Below are positions 1-7,348 of a stretch of DNA of 64,000 bases, piece by piece. The DNA lies in the NCBI RefSeq assembly GCF_029029505.1, contig NZ_JAKJSD010000001.1:538092-602091 (forward strand), in the 5' to 3' direction. Under the pieces are notes generated by a model. It saw only the letters and a list, made by a program, of their open reading frames with translations. It had not been told where the DNA came from and ran no database searches. This stretch comes from Ancylomarina sp. DW003 (GTDB lineage Bacteria; Bacteroidota; Bacteroidia; Bacteroidales; Marinifilaceae). The translations under genes were made by a program, and so were the position numbers. How positions within the stretch are numbered: the first letter of the stretch is position 1; each line of letters begins with the position of its first letter.

Positions 1-261
1 TTAAGAGGTGATATAAAAAGTAGACCAACCTTACCAATTGAAGTTAATAGTAAAACCTATTGGGCTTGTTGTCAAAACTGTTTAGGAAAATTACAGAGAA
101 ATGAGAACGATGTATTATTTGCATTGGATCCACTTTCAGGGGAAAGCGTAAATAAAGCAGATGCCATTATTCGACGTGACCCTCAGGATAACAAAAGAGT
201 CTTTTTCTTTAAGTCAAATGAGACTTACAATCAATATTTAGAAACAATTAATAAAAAATGA
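1..261 (+). CDS. TRASH/YHS-like metal-binding protein, C-terminal part
   Basis: Frame 1 is open from the first base to a TGA at 259-261, giving 86 residues of a protein whose start is outside the window. It contains YWACCQNC, a cluster of Cys typical of TRASH/YHS-like metal-binding knuckles. The following region (LFALDPLSGESVNKADAIIR) aligns by eye with the protein at 11729-12049, so the two are paralogues. The stop overlaps the ATG of the next gene (ATGA), which indicates translational coupling with the HMA protein and a joint role in periplasmic metal binding. The metal is not known; copper is the likeliest from the neighbours. Confidence 0.6.
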   Translation, partial: LRGDIKSRPTLPIEVNSKTYWACCQNCLGKLQRNENDVLFALDPLSGESVNKADAIIRRDPQDNKRVFFFKSNETYNQYLETINKK

Positions 262-725
262 AAATTATGTACAGAAAAATGTTAAGTCTAATATGTTTTT
301 CCTTTTTGGGGTTAACCTTAAGTGTAGCTCAAAATGCAACTGAATCTTTTAAGGTTTCAGGGAAATGTGGAATGTGTGAAAGTCGTATTGAAAAAGCTGC
401 GTCATCAGTGGATGGGGTTACCAGTGCAGATTGGAATAAGGATTCTAAAATAATAGAGGTTTCTTTCAATGGTGCAAATACAAATGTTCATAAAATACAC
501 AAGGCTATTGCGAATGCAGGGCATGATACTGAGATGCACAAAGCAAAGGATGAGGTGTATAGTGCACTTCATGGGTGTTGTAAATATAATCGAGTTGATC
601 TTTCTCAAAAGGATAAGAATAAAGGTCATAAACACACTAAGGGTTCTGATAAAAATGGAAAAACTCATGATTCTCATTCAGGTTGCGGTCATTCTGGCGA
701 TCAAAAGAGTAGTTCAGGCTGCTAG
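258..725 (+). CDS. Periplasmic heavy-metal-associated (HMA) domain protein with His-rich tail
   Basis: The 155-residue product has an N-terminal signal peptide (about residues 1-25, ending SVAQ), then one HMA domain of about 70 residues with the metal ligands in GKCGMC (C37, C40), then a CC pair in LHGCCKY. The last 40 residues are rich in His, Lys and Cys and could bind additional metal. HMA domains pass Cu(I) or similar soft metals between proteins; here the export signal places it in the periplasm. It overlaps the upstream TRASH-like gene by four bases and is followed by a close paralogue, so the three probably form one operon. Starting at the second Met (267) is also possible. Confidence 0.75.
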   Translation: MKIMYRKMLSLICFSFLGLTLSVAQNATESFKVSGKCGMCESRIEKAASSVDGVTSADWNKDSKIIEVSFNGANTNVHKIHKAIANAGHDTEMHKAKDEVYSALHGCCKYNRVDLSQKDKNKGHKHTKGSDKNGKTHDSHSGCGHSGDQKSSSGC

Positions 726-762
726 TGATTAAAATTATTATTAACGATAAAAAATAGAAATT

Positions 763-1134
763 ATGAAATTAAAATTAGTAGGATTAATCGGTTTGTTTTT
801 TGTTAGCACTTTGAGCTTATCTGCTCAAGCAAAGAACGTTAAATTTAAAGTTTTTGGTAATTGCAGTATGTGCGAGAAGCGAATAGAAAAAGCTGCTCTA
901 GCCATAGATGGTGTGACTATGGCAGATTGGAATAAAGAGACTAAGATGATCGAAGTTGCTTTTGAAAGTTCTAAAACTGACATTCATAAAGTGCATATGG
1001 CTATTGCCAAAGCTGGGCATGATACGATGATGCATAAAGCGAAAGATGAAACTTATAATAAGTTGCCAGGATGTTGTCAATATGAAAGAGCAAAGTCTGA
1101 CACTAAAGGTCATAAAGGACATCAACATCATTAA
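763..1134 (+). CDS. Periplasmic HMA-domain metal-binding protein, paralogue of the preceding gene
   Basis: The product has 123 residues: a signal peptide (about 1-22, SLSAQA), an HMA domain with GNCSMC (C34, C37), a CC pair (PGCCQYE) and a short His-rich end (KGHKGHQHH). It matches the preceding protein over the whole HMA domain, including GVT-ADWNK and HKAKDE, so the pair arose by tandem duplication. The gene starts 37 bases after its neighbour and is followed by a hairpin terminator at 1259-1282. Role inferred: soft-metal (probably copper) scavenging or delivery in the periplasm beside the efflux systems. Confidence 0.75.
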   Translation: MKLKLVGLIGLFFVSTLSLSAQAKNVKFKVFGNCSMCEKRIEKAALAIDGVTMADWNKETKMIEVAFESSKTDIHKVHMAIAKAGHDTMMHKAKDETYNKLPGCCQYERAKSDTKGHKGHQHH

Positions 1135-1258
1135 TCAAATACAAGCCCTAAGGTTTGACCTGTGAATGTTGAGCCTTAGGACAAATACTGTTCTGTTGAT
1201 TTTTGAATCGGTTAGTTTTCGGATAACCTAATAATGATCTGCAGGTCAGTTATGAAAT

Positions 1259-1282
1259 AAAAGCACTCTCAAAGTGCTTTTG
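1259..1282 (+). terminator. Intrinsic terminator after the HMA gene pair
   Basis: An AAAGCACT stem pairs with AGTGCTTT across a short CTCAA loop, followed by T-rich sequence. It lies between the second HMA gene and the XRE regulator, so the latter is a separate transcription unit. Confidence 0.6.
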
Positions 1283-1317
1283 TTTTGATAGTATTAAAAT
1301 TAAGAATTTGCCTTAAA

Positions 1318-1539
1318 ATGGGAAAAATAAGGAGCGATTTGGGGATACAGATTAGGCAAGCAAGGATGTCAAAAAAGATGACACAATCTAAATTGGCTGA
1401 ACTTTTGGGATGTAATCAGGAATACATTTCAAGGCTTGAAAATGGATTAGTGAATACGACAATTGAGTACCTTATTCACATAGCCAATGTGCTAGATCAA
1501 GATCTAAATTGTAATTTTATACACAAGAGTGATGTATAA
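1318..1539 (+). CDS. XRE-family helix-turn-helix regulator, short
   Basis: The ATG at 1318 gives 73 residues that are almost entirely one HTH_3/XRE domain: LGIQIRQARMSKKMTQSKLA, then LLGCNQEYISRLENG (recognition helix), then a helical end. An in-frame TTG at 1285 would add 11 residues but runs out of the terminator stem, so the ATG is preferred. Stand-alone XRE proteins of this size are usually repressors or parts of mobile-element and toxin-antitoxin loci. No toxin is seen next to it. The target is unknown. Confidence 0.7.
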   Translation: MGKIRSDLGIQIRQARMSKKMTQSKLAELLGCNQEYISRLENGLVNTTIEYLIHIANVLDQDLNCNFIHKSDV

Positions 1540-1565
1540 TGGGGTGAAAATAACGGAATGTTTTC

Positions 1566-1604
1566 TTGGTTAGATATAAAATAATATCAGTCTGATCTAA
1601 CCAA
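1566..1604. repeat. 10-bp perfect inverted repeat
   Basis: TTGGTTAGAT (1566-1575) and ATCTAACCAA (1595-1604) are exact inverted copies separated by 19 bases. They lie 27 bases after the XRE gene. There is no T-run on either side, so a regulator operator or a weak hairpin are both possible. The rest of the 1540-1833 gap shows nothing further. Confidence 0.4.
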
Positions 1605-1833
1605 AAGCTCATAAATATTCTATCCATTATTATTGATCGTACTCCCTCTCAATGCCTTACTCGACTCCTTGAATGTCTTGATCAATATTAGTCGGAATAA
1701 TGATATTTTGGTGTTCTCCTGTAATCTTAATTTAGAATTATTTTGGTTGGGAGTGAGTGGAGTGATCAATACACAACCTTTTAATTAGAGCATTAATAGT
1801 TATTAATGCTTAAGTAAACGAAATTGGAATAGT

Positions 1834-2205
1834 ATGACTTGGCCTGTTTGGAAAATAATTCATGGTAAATGGAGATCGATTGAAGAATCATTAAAGGATG
1901 TTCTACAAAAAGAAGGTTTCACCATTCAAAAACGATTAATGATCTCAAAAGATTCATCGGAGAAATTTGGGATCCAAGCTGAAATTTGGATGCTTGATTC
2001 CTACGATTATGCTCAACATCATTTAGATACACTCCATAATGATCAGGGCATTTGGAAGCTAAAGATCATCCAGCTTCAAAATAATCTAATTGTTATAGAG
2101 TCTGACAAATCAGATGCCTCAACTTTTATAAATACGAATCCTAACCAAAAGGATTTACACAAGATTATCGACGAGAAATTAATTAAAATCGTATTAAAAA
2201 TATAG
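1834..2205 (+). CDS. Hypothetical protein, 123 aa
   Basis: The open frame starts at ATG 1834 and encodes a soluble, charged product with no signal peptide, membrane segment or motif that I recognise. Residue composition (KIIHGKWRSIEESLKD, many Ile, Lys and Asp) is that of a real protein, and no longer alternative frame exists. It stands alone between intergenic stretches in the accessory region, so a cargo gene of the transposon is likely. The function is not known. Confidence 0.45.
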   Translation: MTWPVWKIIHGKWRSIEESLKDVLQKEGFTIQKRLMISKDSSEKFGIQAEIWMLDSYDYAQHHLDTLHNDQGIWKLKIIQLQNNLIVIESDKSDASTFINTNPNQKDLHKIIDEKLIKIVLKI

Positions 2206-3048
2206 CGTCATATTCATACATTAATTTCTTTTTTATTACCAACGGTGGGGATGTGTGCCTCTGGCCACCCACTTACCCGTTTGACACCAAATTTCATAGT
2301 AGTACAACCACCAGGTAATCCAAACTATAAAGGTTTCAGCTATGAAATCTTGATTCTTGTTGATTTTTTTTTAATTCAAACACAAAGTTCCATTAATATG
2401 AGTTCATCTTTTCTTTTAATGAAACCAGACCAATTTTTATAGGTTTGCTTCAGTTTTTTTTAATTGTTCTTTTAGCGTTATCATATTATGAATCAGAATG
2501 AAATATATTGGGTTTATCTTTCTGTTTGTTTGTGCCAAATTGAGTACTGGCCATGCCACTACTAGCATGAACTCCTGTTAATCCTTTATCCCTCATTCTC
2601 TGTACAAATTCACCTTGTTTTTTTATAGCGTTTTCAAAGGCTCCCGTTCCAAAGTTTGATTTAAACAACTCGAATAAATTCTCACCTTGTAATGTATTCA
2701 GTTGCATCCAAAGTTCACGTAACGATTTCATGAACAATAGGAACTCTTGAAATAAGCGAGGATTATCATCCAATTCCTTGGTGAATATTTCTTCCGATAA
2801 TACAAGGTTGGAAATATGAAAACTGTCGTTTTAGTAAAAAATGAAAATTGGATATCTTCATGGTGTAAATAAGGTATACTCTAATCTCACCATTATGAAA
2901 TTCAATGTTTAATTTCACTTTCTTATAAACTTTAAGACTTTGTAATATTATACATCAGATAATTTTTCACCCTTTATCTAAAGATTATTTTATTTCTAAT
3001 TTATCTTATTCTAAGATTCTACCAAAATCAAATATTAGAAAACCTAGA
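2206..3048. other. Gene-poor stretch, probably decayed sequence
   Basis: This 840-bp stretch has only short open frames. One minus frame (2486-2830) is listed separately. The sequence at 2240-2340 is locally GC-richer than its surroundings and reads PGGCTTMKFGVKRV in one minus frame, but no family is recognisable. I see no repeat, RNA gene or intact gene here, and take it as a relic zone within the accessory element. Confidence 0.35.
2486..2773 (-). CDS. Hypothetical protein or gene fragment
   Basis: The minus frame ending at 2486 can start at a TTG (2773) for 95 residues, and stays open upstream to 2830 without any ATG, which suggests a gene that has lost its 5' end. The product is soluble, with a helical first half (LFQEFLLFMKSLRELW) and a Gly/Lys-rich second half (GVHASSGMASTQFGTNK). 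I do not recognise a family. It may be non-functional. Confidence 0.3.
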   Translation of the reverse strand: MDDNPRLFQEFLLFMKSLRELWMQLNTLQGENLFELFKSNFGTGAFENAIKKQGEFVQRMRDKGLTGVHASSGMASTQFGTNKQKDKPNIFHSDS

Positions 3049-3427
3049 CTACTTAATTCTGATTTCCTTTGCTATACCTGACAATTTTTCATTTTTAACG
3101 GCCTGCATTGAAGCAATAGGATTAACTGCCGATATCTCAACTTTTTCCTTTTCCTGGACAATTATATTACACGGAAGCATAACACCTATTTTGTTTTCTG
3201 TTTTTAATGCCTGGTAAGCAAAGGAAGGGTTGCAAGCACCTAAAATTCTATAAATATCGAAATTAAACATCCAATTTCTCTTTTAATGTGGCCTGTACAT
3301 CAATTTCAGTTAAGATGCCAAAACCTTCTTTTTTGAGTTCAGCAGTCACTGTTTCGAAGGCTTCATCGAAAGTTACATTTTCAAGTGTTTTGCTAAAATA
3401 GTAGTTCGTTATTTTGTGTTTAAGCAT
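3049..3427 (-). pseudogene. DUF302-domain protein, split by a frameshift
   Basis: Two overlapping frames together make one DUF302 domain. The first (ATG at 3427, stop at 3263) gives 54 residues ending ATLKEKLDV. The second (3270 to 3049) continues NFDIYRILGACNPSFAY, the family's hallmark ILGACNP. A one-base difference in the T-run near 3263-3267 would join them as KLDV-NFDIYRILGACNP. DUF302 proteins are small, function unknown, and often found beside metal and sulfur genes. Either the gene is dead, or the base is a sequencing error, or the second ATG, which overlaps the first stop, restarts translation. It follows the P-type ATPase gene in the same direction. Confidence 0.7.
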
Positions 3428-3466
3428 TCGAAAATTTACATGAAAAACAAATATGAGCAGCAGAAC

Positions 3467-5605
3467 TTACCGCCCTTTTAGAACGCGTGTAGCATTTAAT
3501 ATCGCGATCAACGCTACCCCCATATCTCCGAATACCGCTTCCCACATGGTGGCAATTCCGAATACACCCAGGACGATAAAGGCAAGCTTAACCCCCAATG
3601 CAAAGATGATGTTCTGCCAAACAATTTTTCTGGTCCTGGTGGCTACATCTATTGCAGTAACAACTTTTGAAGGAGAGTCCGTCATTAAAACAACATCGGC
3701 GGTTTCAATTGCAGCATCAGAACCGAGGGCACCCATGGCAATTCCTACATCAGAACGAGTAAGTACAGGGGCATCGTTTATCCCATCGCCTACAAAAGCA
3801 ACTTTGCTGTCCTTCTTCAACATTCTTTCAATGTGTTCAACCTTATCTTCAGGAAGTAGTTCGGCATAATATTCTCTAATCCCCAACTTGCTAGCAAAAA
3901 TTCCAGCTGCGTATTTATTATCTCCGGTGAGCATAACCGTATCTATTTTCATTTTATTTAATCGTGTAATGGCTTCCAGGGCATCGGTTTTCAAGCTGTC
4001 GGATATAAGGATATAACCAGCATATTTTCTGTCGATAACAATATGAACAACGGTACCTCCCACTTCGCAAATATCATGTTCAATATTTTCTTTGTGAAGA
4101 AGCTTGTCATTTCCAACAAATATTTCTTTATTGTCTATGTATGCTTTTACTCCGTACCCTGATATTTCTTCCACTTTCCCAATTCTCGAGATGTTAAATT
4201 CCTGGTTATAAGATTCGAATATGGATTTAGCTATTGGGTGATTTGAATTGTATTCAGCATAGGCTGCATATTCTAGTATTGTTTCTTCATCGAAACCGTT
4301 TGAAGGAGATATGCTTGCAACCTTGAATTCGCCTTTGGTTAATGTTCCTGTTTTATCAAACACCACCGTTTTCACTTGCGTTAGTGCATCCAGAAAGTTG
4401 GACCCTTTCACTAAAACACCCCTTCGGGAAGCCCCACCAATACCACCAAAGTAACCAAGCGGAATACTGATTACAAGTGCACAGGGACAAGAAATAACTA
4501 ATACCACCAATGCCCTGTATATCCAATCACTATAAGTTGCTCCACTTATTAAAAGAGGAGGTACAACAGCAAGCAGAAAGGCACAAATCACAATTACCGG
4601 GGTGTAGTATTTAGCAAATGTAGTAATAAACTTTTCGGTCTCCGCCTTCTTGGAAGTTGCATTTTCAACCATCTCAAGAATTTTAGAGATGGAAGATTCC
4701 CCGAAAGGTCTTGAAACTTTTACGGTAATTAATCCGGATTGATTGATCATGCCCGCTAATACTTCATCGTTTAGTTTTACTTTTCGTGGGACACTTTCTC
4801 CGGTAAGTGCTGAAGTATCAACAAAGGAATCTCCTTCGACTACAAATCCGTCCAATGGAATTTTCTCACCCGCTTTTACAATTATAAGGGTAGCAACTTT
4901 CACATTTTCCGGAGATACCTTTTTGATGTCTCCATTTAATTTAAGATTCGCGAAATCCGGTTTTATTTCAAGAAGGGATTTTATTGATCTTCGGGACCGA
5001 TTCACCGCAATGTCCTGAAACAATTCACCCACCACATAAAACAGCATGACGGCCACAGCTTCAGGCATTTCATCTATAGCAAAAGCACCTAGGGTTGCAA
5101 TAGTCATTAAAAAATGCTCGTTAAAAACCTGTCCTCTGAGGATATTTTTCACAGCTAATGCAATAACTTTCCACCCCACAATCAAATAAGCTGTTACGAA
5201 TATGAGATACTCCACAATTTGGTAAGGAGTATTGTGTATTTCTTCCTCAAATAACAGCCCTACAAACAGCAGAAGAATACCTGAAACCGCTTTAATTATA
5301 GCCCATTTGTTTTCTGAAAGCTCGCTTGTTGAAACAACTTTTATCTCATTATCGTTTTCCCTGATTTCGACTTCTGGCTCAATCTCTTTAATTTTACTTT
5401 TAACTTTTTCAAGATTGTTTGTATCTATTGTCAGGGAAGAGTTGACAAAATTGATATTCACAAAATTTACTTCCTCCAGGTTTGCTAGGTTGCGTTCTAT
5501 TTTCGCAGCACAAGAAGCACAATCAAGGTTTTCTAATATATATTTTTTCACGTGATTATTATTTTCTTTTAGTTGTACATGGAATTCGCAAGAAATTTTA
5601 ACCAT
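3467..5605 (-). CDS. Heavy-metal P1B-type ATPase (Zn2+/Cd2+/Pb2+ type)
   Basis: The 712-residue membrane pump exports soft divalent metals from the cytoplasm using ATP. It has an N-terminal HMA domain (LDCASCAAKIE, C29 and C32), six to eight membrane segments, the SCPCAL metal site in the membrane (about residue 372), the phosphorylation motif DKTGTLT (about 418) and GDGINDAP (about 605). LDCASC and SCPCALVISIPLGYFGGIG are the CadA/ZntA pattern rather than the Cu(I) CopA pattern. An in-frame GTG at VKKYILENLDC would give a conventional HMA start and is an alternative. It is the penultimate gene of the leftward metal block. Confidence 0.9.
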   Translation of the reverse strand: MVKISCEFHVQLKENNNHVKKYILENLDCASCAAKIERNLANLEEVNFVNINFVNSSLTIDTNNLEKVKSKIKEIEPEVEIRENDNEIKVVSTSELSENKWAIIKAVSGILLLFVGLLFEEEIHNTPYQIVEYLIFVTAYLIVGWKVIALAVKNILRGQVFNEHFLMTIATLGAFAIDEMPEAVAVMLFYVVGELFQDIAVNRSRRSIKSLLEIKPDFANLKLNGDIKKVSPENVKVATLIIVKAGEKIPLDGFVVEGDSFVDTSALTGESVPRKVKLNDEVLAGMINQSGLITVKVSRPFGESSISKILEMVENATSKKAETEKFITTFAKYYTPVIVICAFLLAVVPPLLISGATYSDWIYRALVVLVISCPCALVISIPLGYFGGIGGASRRGVLVKGSNFLDALTQVKTVVFDKTGTLTKGEFKVASISPSNGFDEETILEYAAYAEYNSNHPIAKSIFESYNQEFNISRIGKVEEISGYGVKAYIDNKEIFVGNDKLLHKENIEHDICEVGGTVVHIVIDRKYAGYILISDSLKTDALEAITRLNKMKIDTVMLTGDNKYAAGIFASKLGIREYYAELLPEDKVEHIERMLKKDSKVAFVGDGINDAPVLTRSDVGIAMGALGSDAAIETADVVLMTDSPSKVVTAIDVATRTRKIVWQNIIFALGVKLAFIVLGVFGIATMWEAVFGDMGVALIAILNATRVLKGR

Positions 5606-5745
5606 TATCCTGTGTGTTATTTTATAGATTAAAATTTACATGCTCGTTTCATATCTTCTTTATCCAATATTTACCATAAGAAATACTACATGTAAGGCAG
5701 CAGATTGCAATGCGTTGCTAAACCTGCTGTCTTTTGGATGGTATT

Positions 5746-6072
5746 TTATATTGTTTGAAATCCTGTTTTAACACGGAATACACTTTCAACATTAGACACA
5801 TATATTAATCCGTCTCCTGAATTGAGCGTTTTACCGTATTTTGAAATAATAGAAACAACATTTTCCACATTGTCATCATAGACTACTATTTCAATTTTAG
5901 CAATGGGACTATCAGTAACGGAAAACTTTTGGGATACAAATGCGTTTTCGTCTTGAAATTTCCCTGTTCCTTCAGCTGAAGAAATGGTTATATTTTCAAA
6001 CCCGGCTTCTTTCAAATGATGTAAAATATCATTCACCTTGTTGGGACGTATAAATGCTTTTATTTCTTTCAT
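5746..6072 (-). CDS. PII-like protein of a metal-efflux operon
   Basis: The 108 residues show the GlnB/GlnK ferredoxin-like fold: MKEIKAFIRPNKVNDILHHL at the start, a T-loop region after SSAEGTGKFQ, and GDGLIYVSNVESVFRVKTG at the end, corresponding to the family's GDGKIFV-V--V-RIRTGE. The T-loop lacks the usual modified Tyr context, so nitrogen-type uridylylation is unlikely. PII paralogues encoded next to CzcBCA/CusBA pumps are a known subgroup (PII-NG). Here the gene sits 23 bases after the CusB-like adaptor in the same direction, which suggests it senses nucleotides or metal for the pump rather than nitrogen. Confidence 0.75.
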   Translation of the reverse strand: MKEIKAFIRPNKVNDILHHLKEAGFENITISSAEGTGKFQDENAFVSQKFSVTDSPIAKIEIVVYDDNVENVVSIISKYGKTLNSGDGLIYVSNVESVFRVKTGFQTI

Positions 6073-6095
6073 AATTTTTGTTTTAGATTTAGTAA

Positions 6096-7331
6096 TTAAT
6101 CATCATCGCCAGCTTCACCTTTTTTCAAATCAGACAACAAATAATATGCAGCATTCATTACTATTTGTGTATTCTCAGGTAAAGAGTCAAGTAATTTCAC
6201 TTCTGTATAACCAGCATCAGTCTGTCCTGTAACAACTTCAACCATCTTAAAAGCCATAGCATCTTCACCTATTTCAATTTCTTCTTCACCTTCTTCTTCA
6301 TTACTTTCATTCTCTTCCATTTCTTCTTTATATTCTTCCAATGCTTCTTGGTCTAAAACGAATATAAACGATTTTGTACCCTCCGTTACAATAGCATTGT
6401 CCGGAAGGGCTTGCGTATAATTCTTGTCAGTGTGAATATGTCCTGATATATACATTCCCGGAATTAATCCTGTTTGCATATTATCTAAAGAAGCATGAAT
6501 ATGTACTGCTCTTGAATTGGCTTCAAATTCTTTTCCAATGGCAAATATCTTTGCACTGAGTTCTTCTCCCGGCTTGTTAGATACAGTAAAATCAACTATT
6601 TGCCCCTCTTTAATACGATGTACATCATTTTCAAACACTAAAAAATCTGCATGAATATGGCTATTATCAACCACCTCCATTAGCTTATCTTTTGAATCAA
6701 CGTAGGTTCCAACATTTATATTTATTTCATTTACATATCCATTAATAGGAGAAATAATTCTGATGGTATTTGAAATTGAACCATTCTTAACATTTTTTGG
6801 TGAAAGATTTAAAAGCAGAAGACGTGATTTTAAACCCTCATATCGGGATTTAGCTGTATTGAATTCTGACTTTACTTGCTGATAATCTTTACCTGCTCCA
6901 ACGTTATTCTCAAATAATTCTTTTTGACGGTTATGCTCCTTTTCAAGAAATTCAAGTTTATTGGCTATTTCTGAAAATTTTTCTTGTAACGAGATATAAT
7001 CCGGATGTTCAAGGACTGCCAACACCTGACCTTTCTTTACTTTATCACCATGAAAAACTCGTATTTCCTTTACATTACCTCCAATAATAGCAGTAATATC
7101 TGCAATACTTGAAGGTGGAACTTCCAATTCTCCATTGGTTTTTACTAAGGTTGTGAGGTTACGTTGTTGGAATGTCCCTAATTCTAATTTCAAAGCTTCC
7201 TGTTGTTTCTCGTTTAGAATAACTAATCCCTCCGGACCATGTTCTTCTTCTTCATGTTCACTTCTATTCTGAACGTTGCAAGAAACTAATGTTGCGAATG
7301 CTATGAGTGCTATAAATATTTTTGATTTCAT
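6096..7331 (-). CDS. CusB/CzcB-type periplasmic adaptor lipoprotein
   Basis: The 411-residue protein links an RND pump to its outer-membrane channel. It starts with a lipoprotein signal (lipobox LVSC, Cys at about residue 19) and an acidic/His stretch (EHEEEEHGPEG). It continues with a barrel-sandwich/lipoyl part (GGNVKEIRVFHGDKVKKGQVL), a coiled-coil hairpin (FLEKEHNRQKELFENNVG), the second lipoyl half (INGYVNEININVGTYV) and beta-barrel domains. An insertion of about 25 acidic residues (MEENESNEEEGEEEIE) near the end may be a metal sink. It lies 17 bases after the pump gene, forming the same operon. Confidence 0.88.
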   Translation of the reverse strand: MKSKIFIALIAFATLVSCNVQNRSEHEEEEHGPEGLVILNEKQQEALKLELGTFQQRNLTTLVKTNGELEVPPSSIADITAIIGGNVKEIRVFHGDKVKKGQVLAVLEHPDYISLQEKFSEIANKLEFLEKEHNRQKELFENNVGAGKDYQQVKSEFNTAKSRYEGLKSRLLLLNLSPKNVKNGSISNTIRIISPINGYVNEININVGTYVDSKDKLMEVVDNSHIHADFLVFENDVHRIKEGQIVDFTVSNKPGEELSAKIFAIGKEFEANSRAVHIHASLDNMQTGLIPGMYISGHIHTDKNYTQALPDNAIVTEGTKSFIFVLDQEALEEYKEEMEENESNEEEGEEEIEIGEDAMAFKMVEVVTGQTDAGYTEVKLLDSLPENTQIVMNAAYYLLSDLKKGEAGDDD

Positions 7332-7348
7332 TTTTCTATCTTTTTTAA

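Noticed and set aside
1147..1180. CCTAAGG/CCTTAGG inverted repeat after the second HMA gene
   Set aside because: Seven bases with a 20-base loop and no T-run; the better hairpin at 1259-1282 serves as terminator.
2245..2442. 65-residue plus open frame
   Set aside because: Low-complexity hydrophobic text without family or start signals; probably chance.
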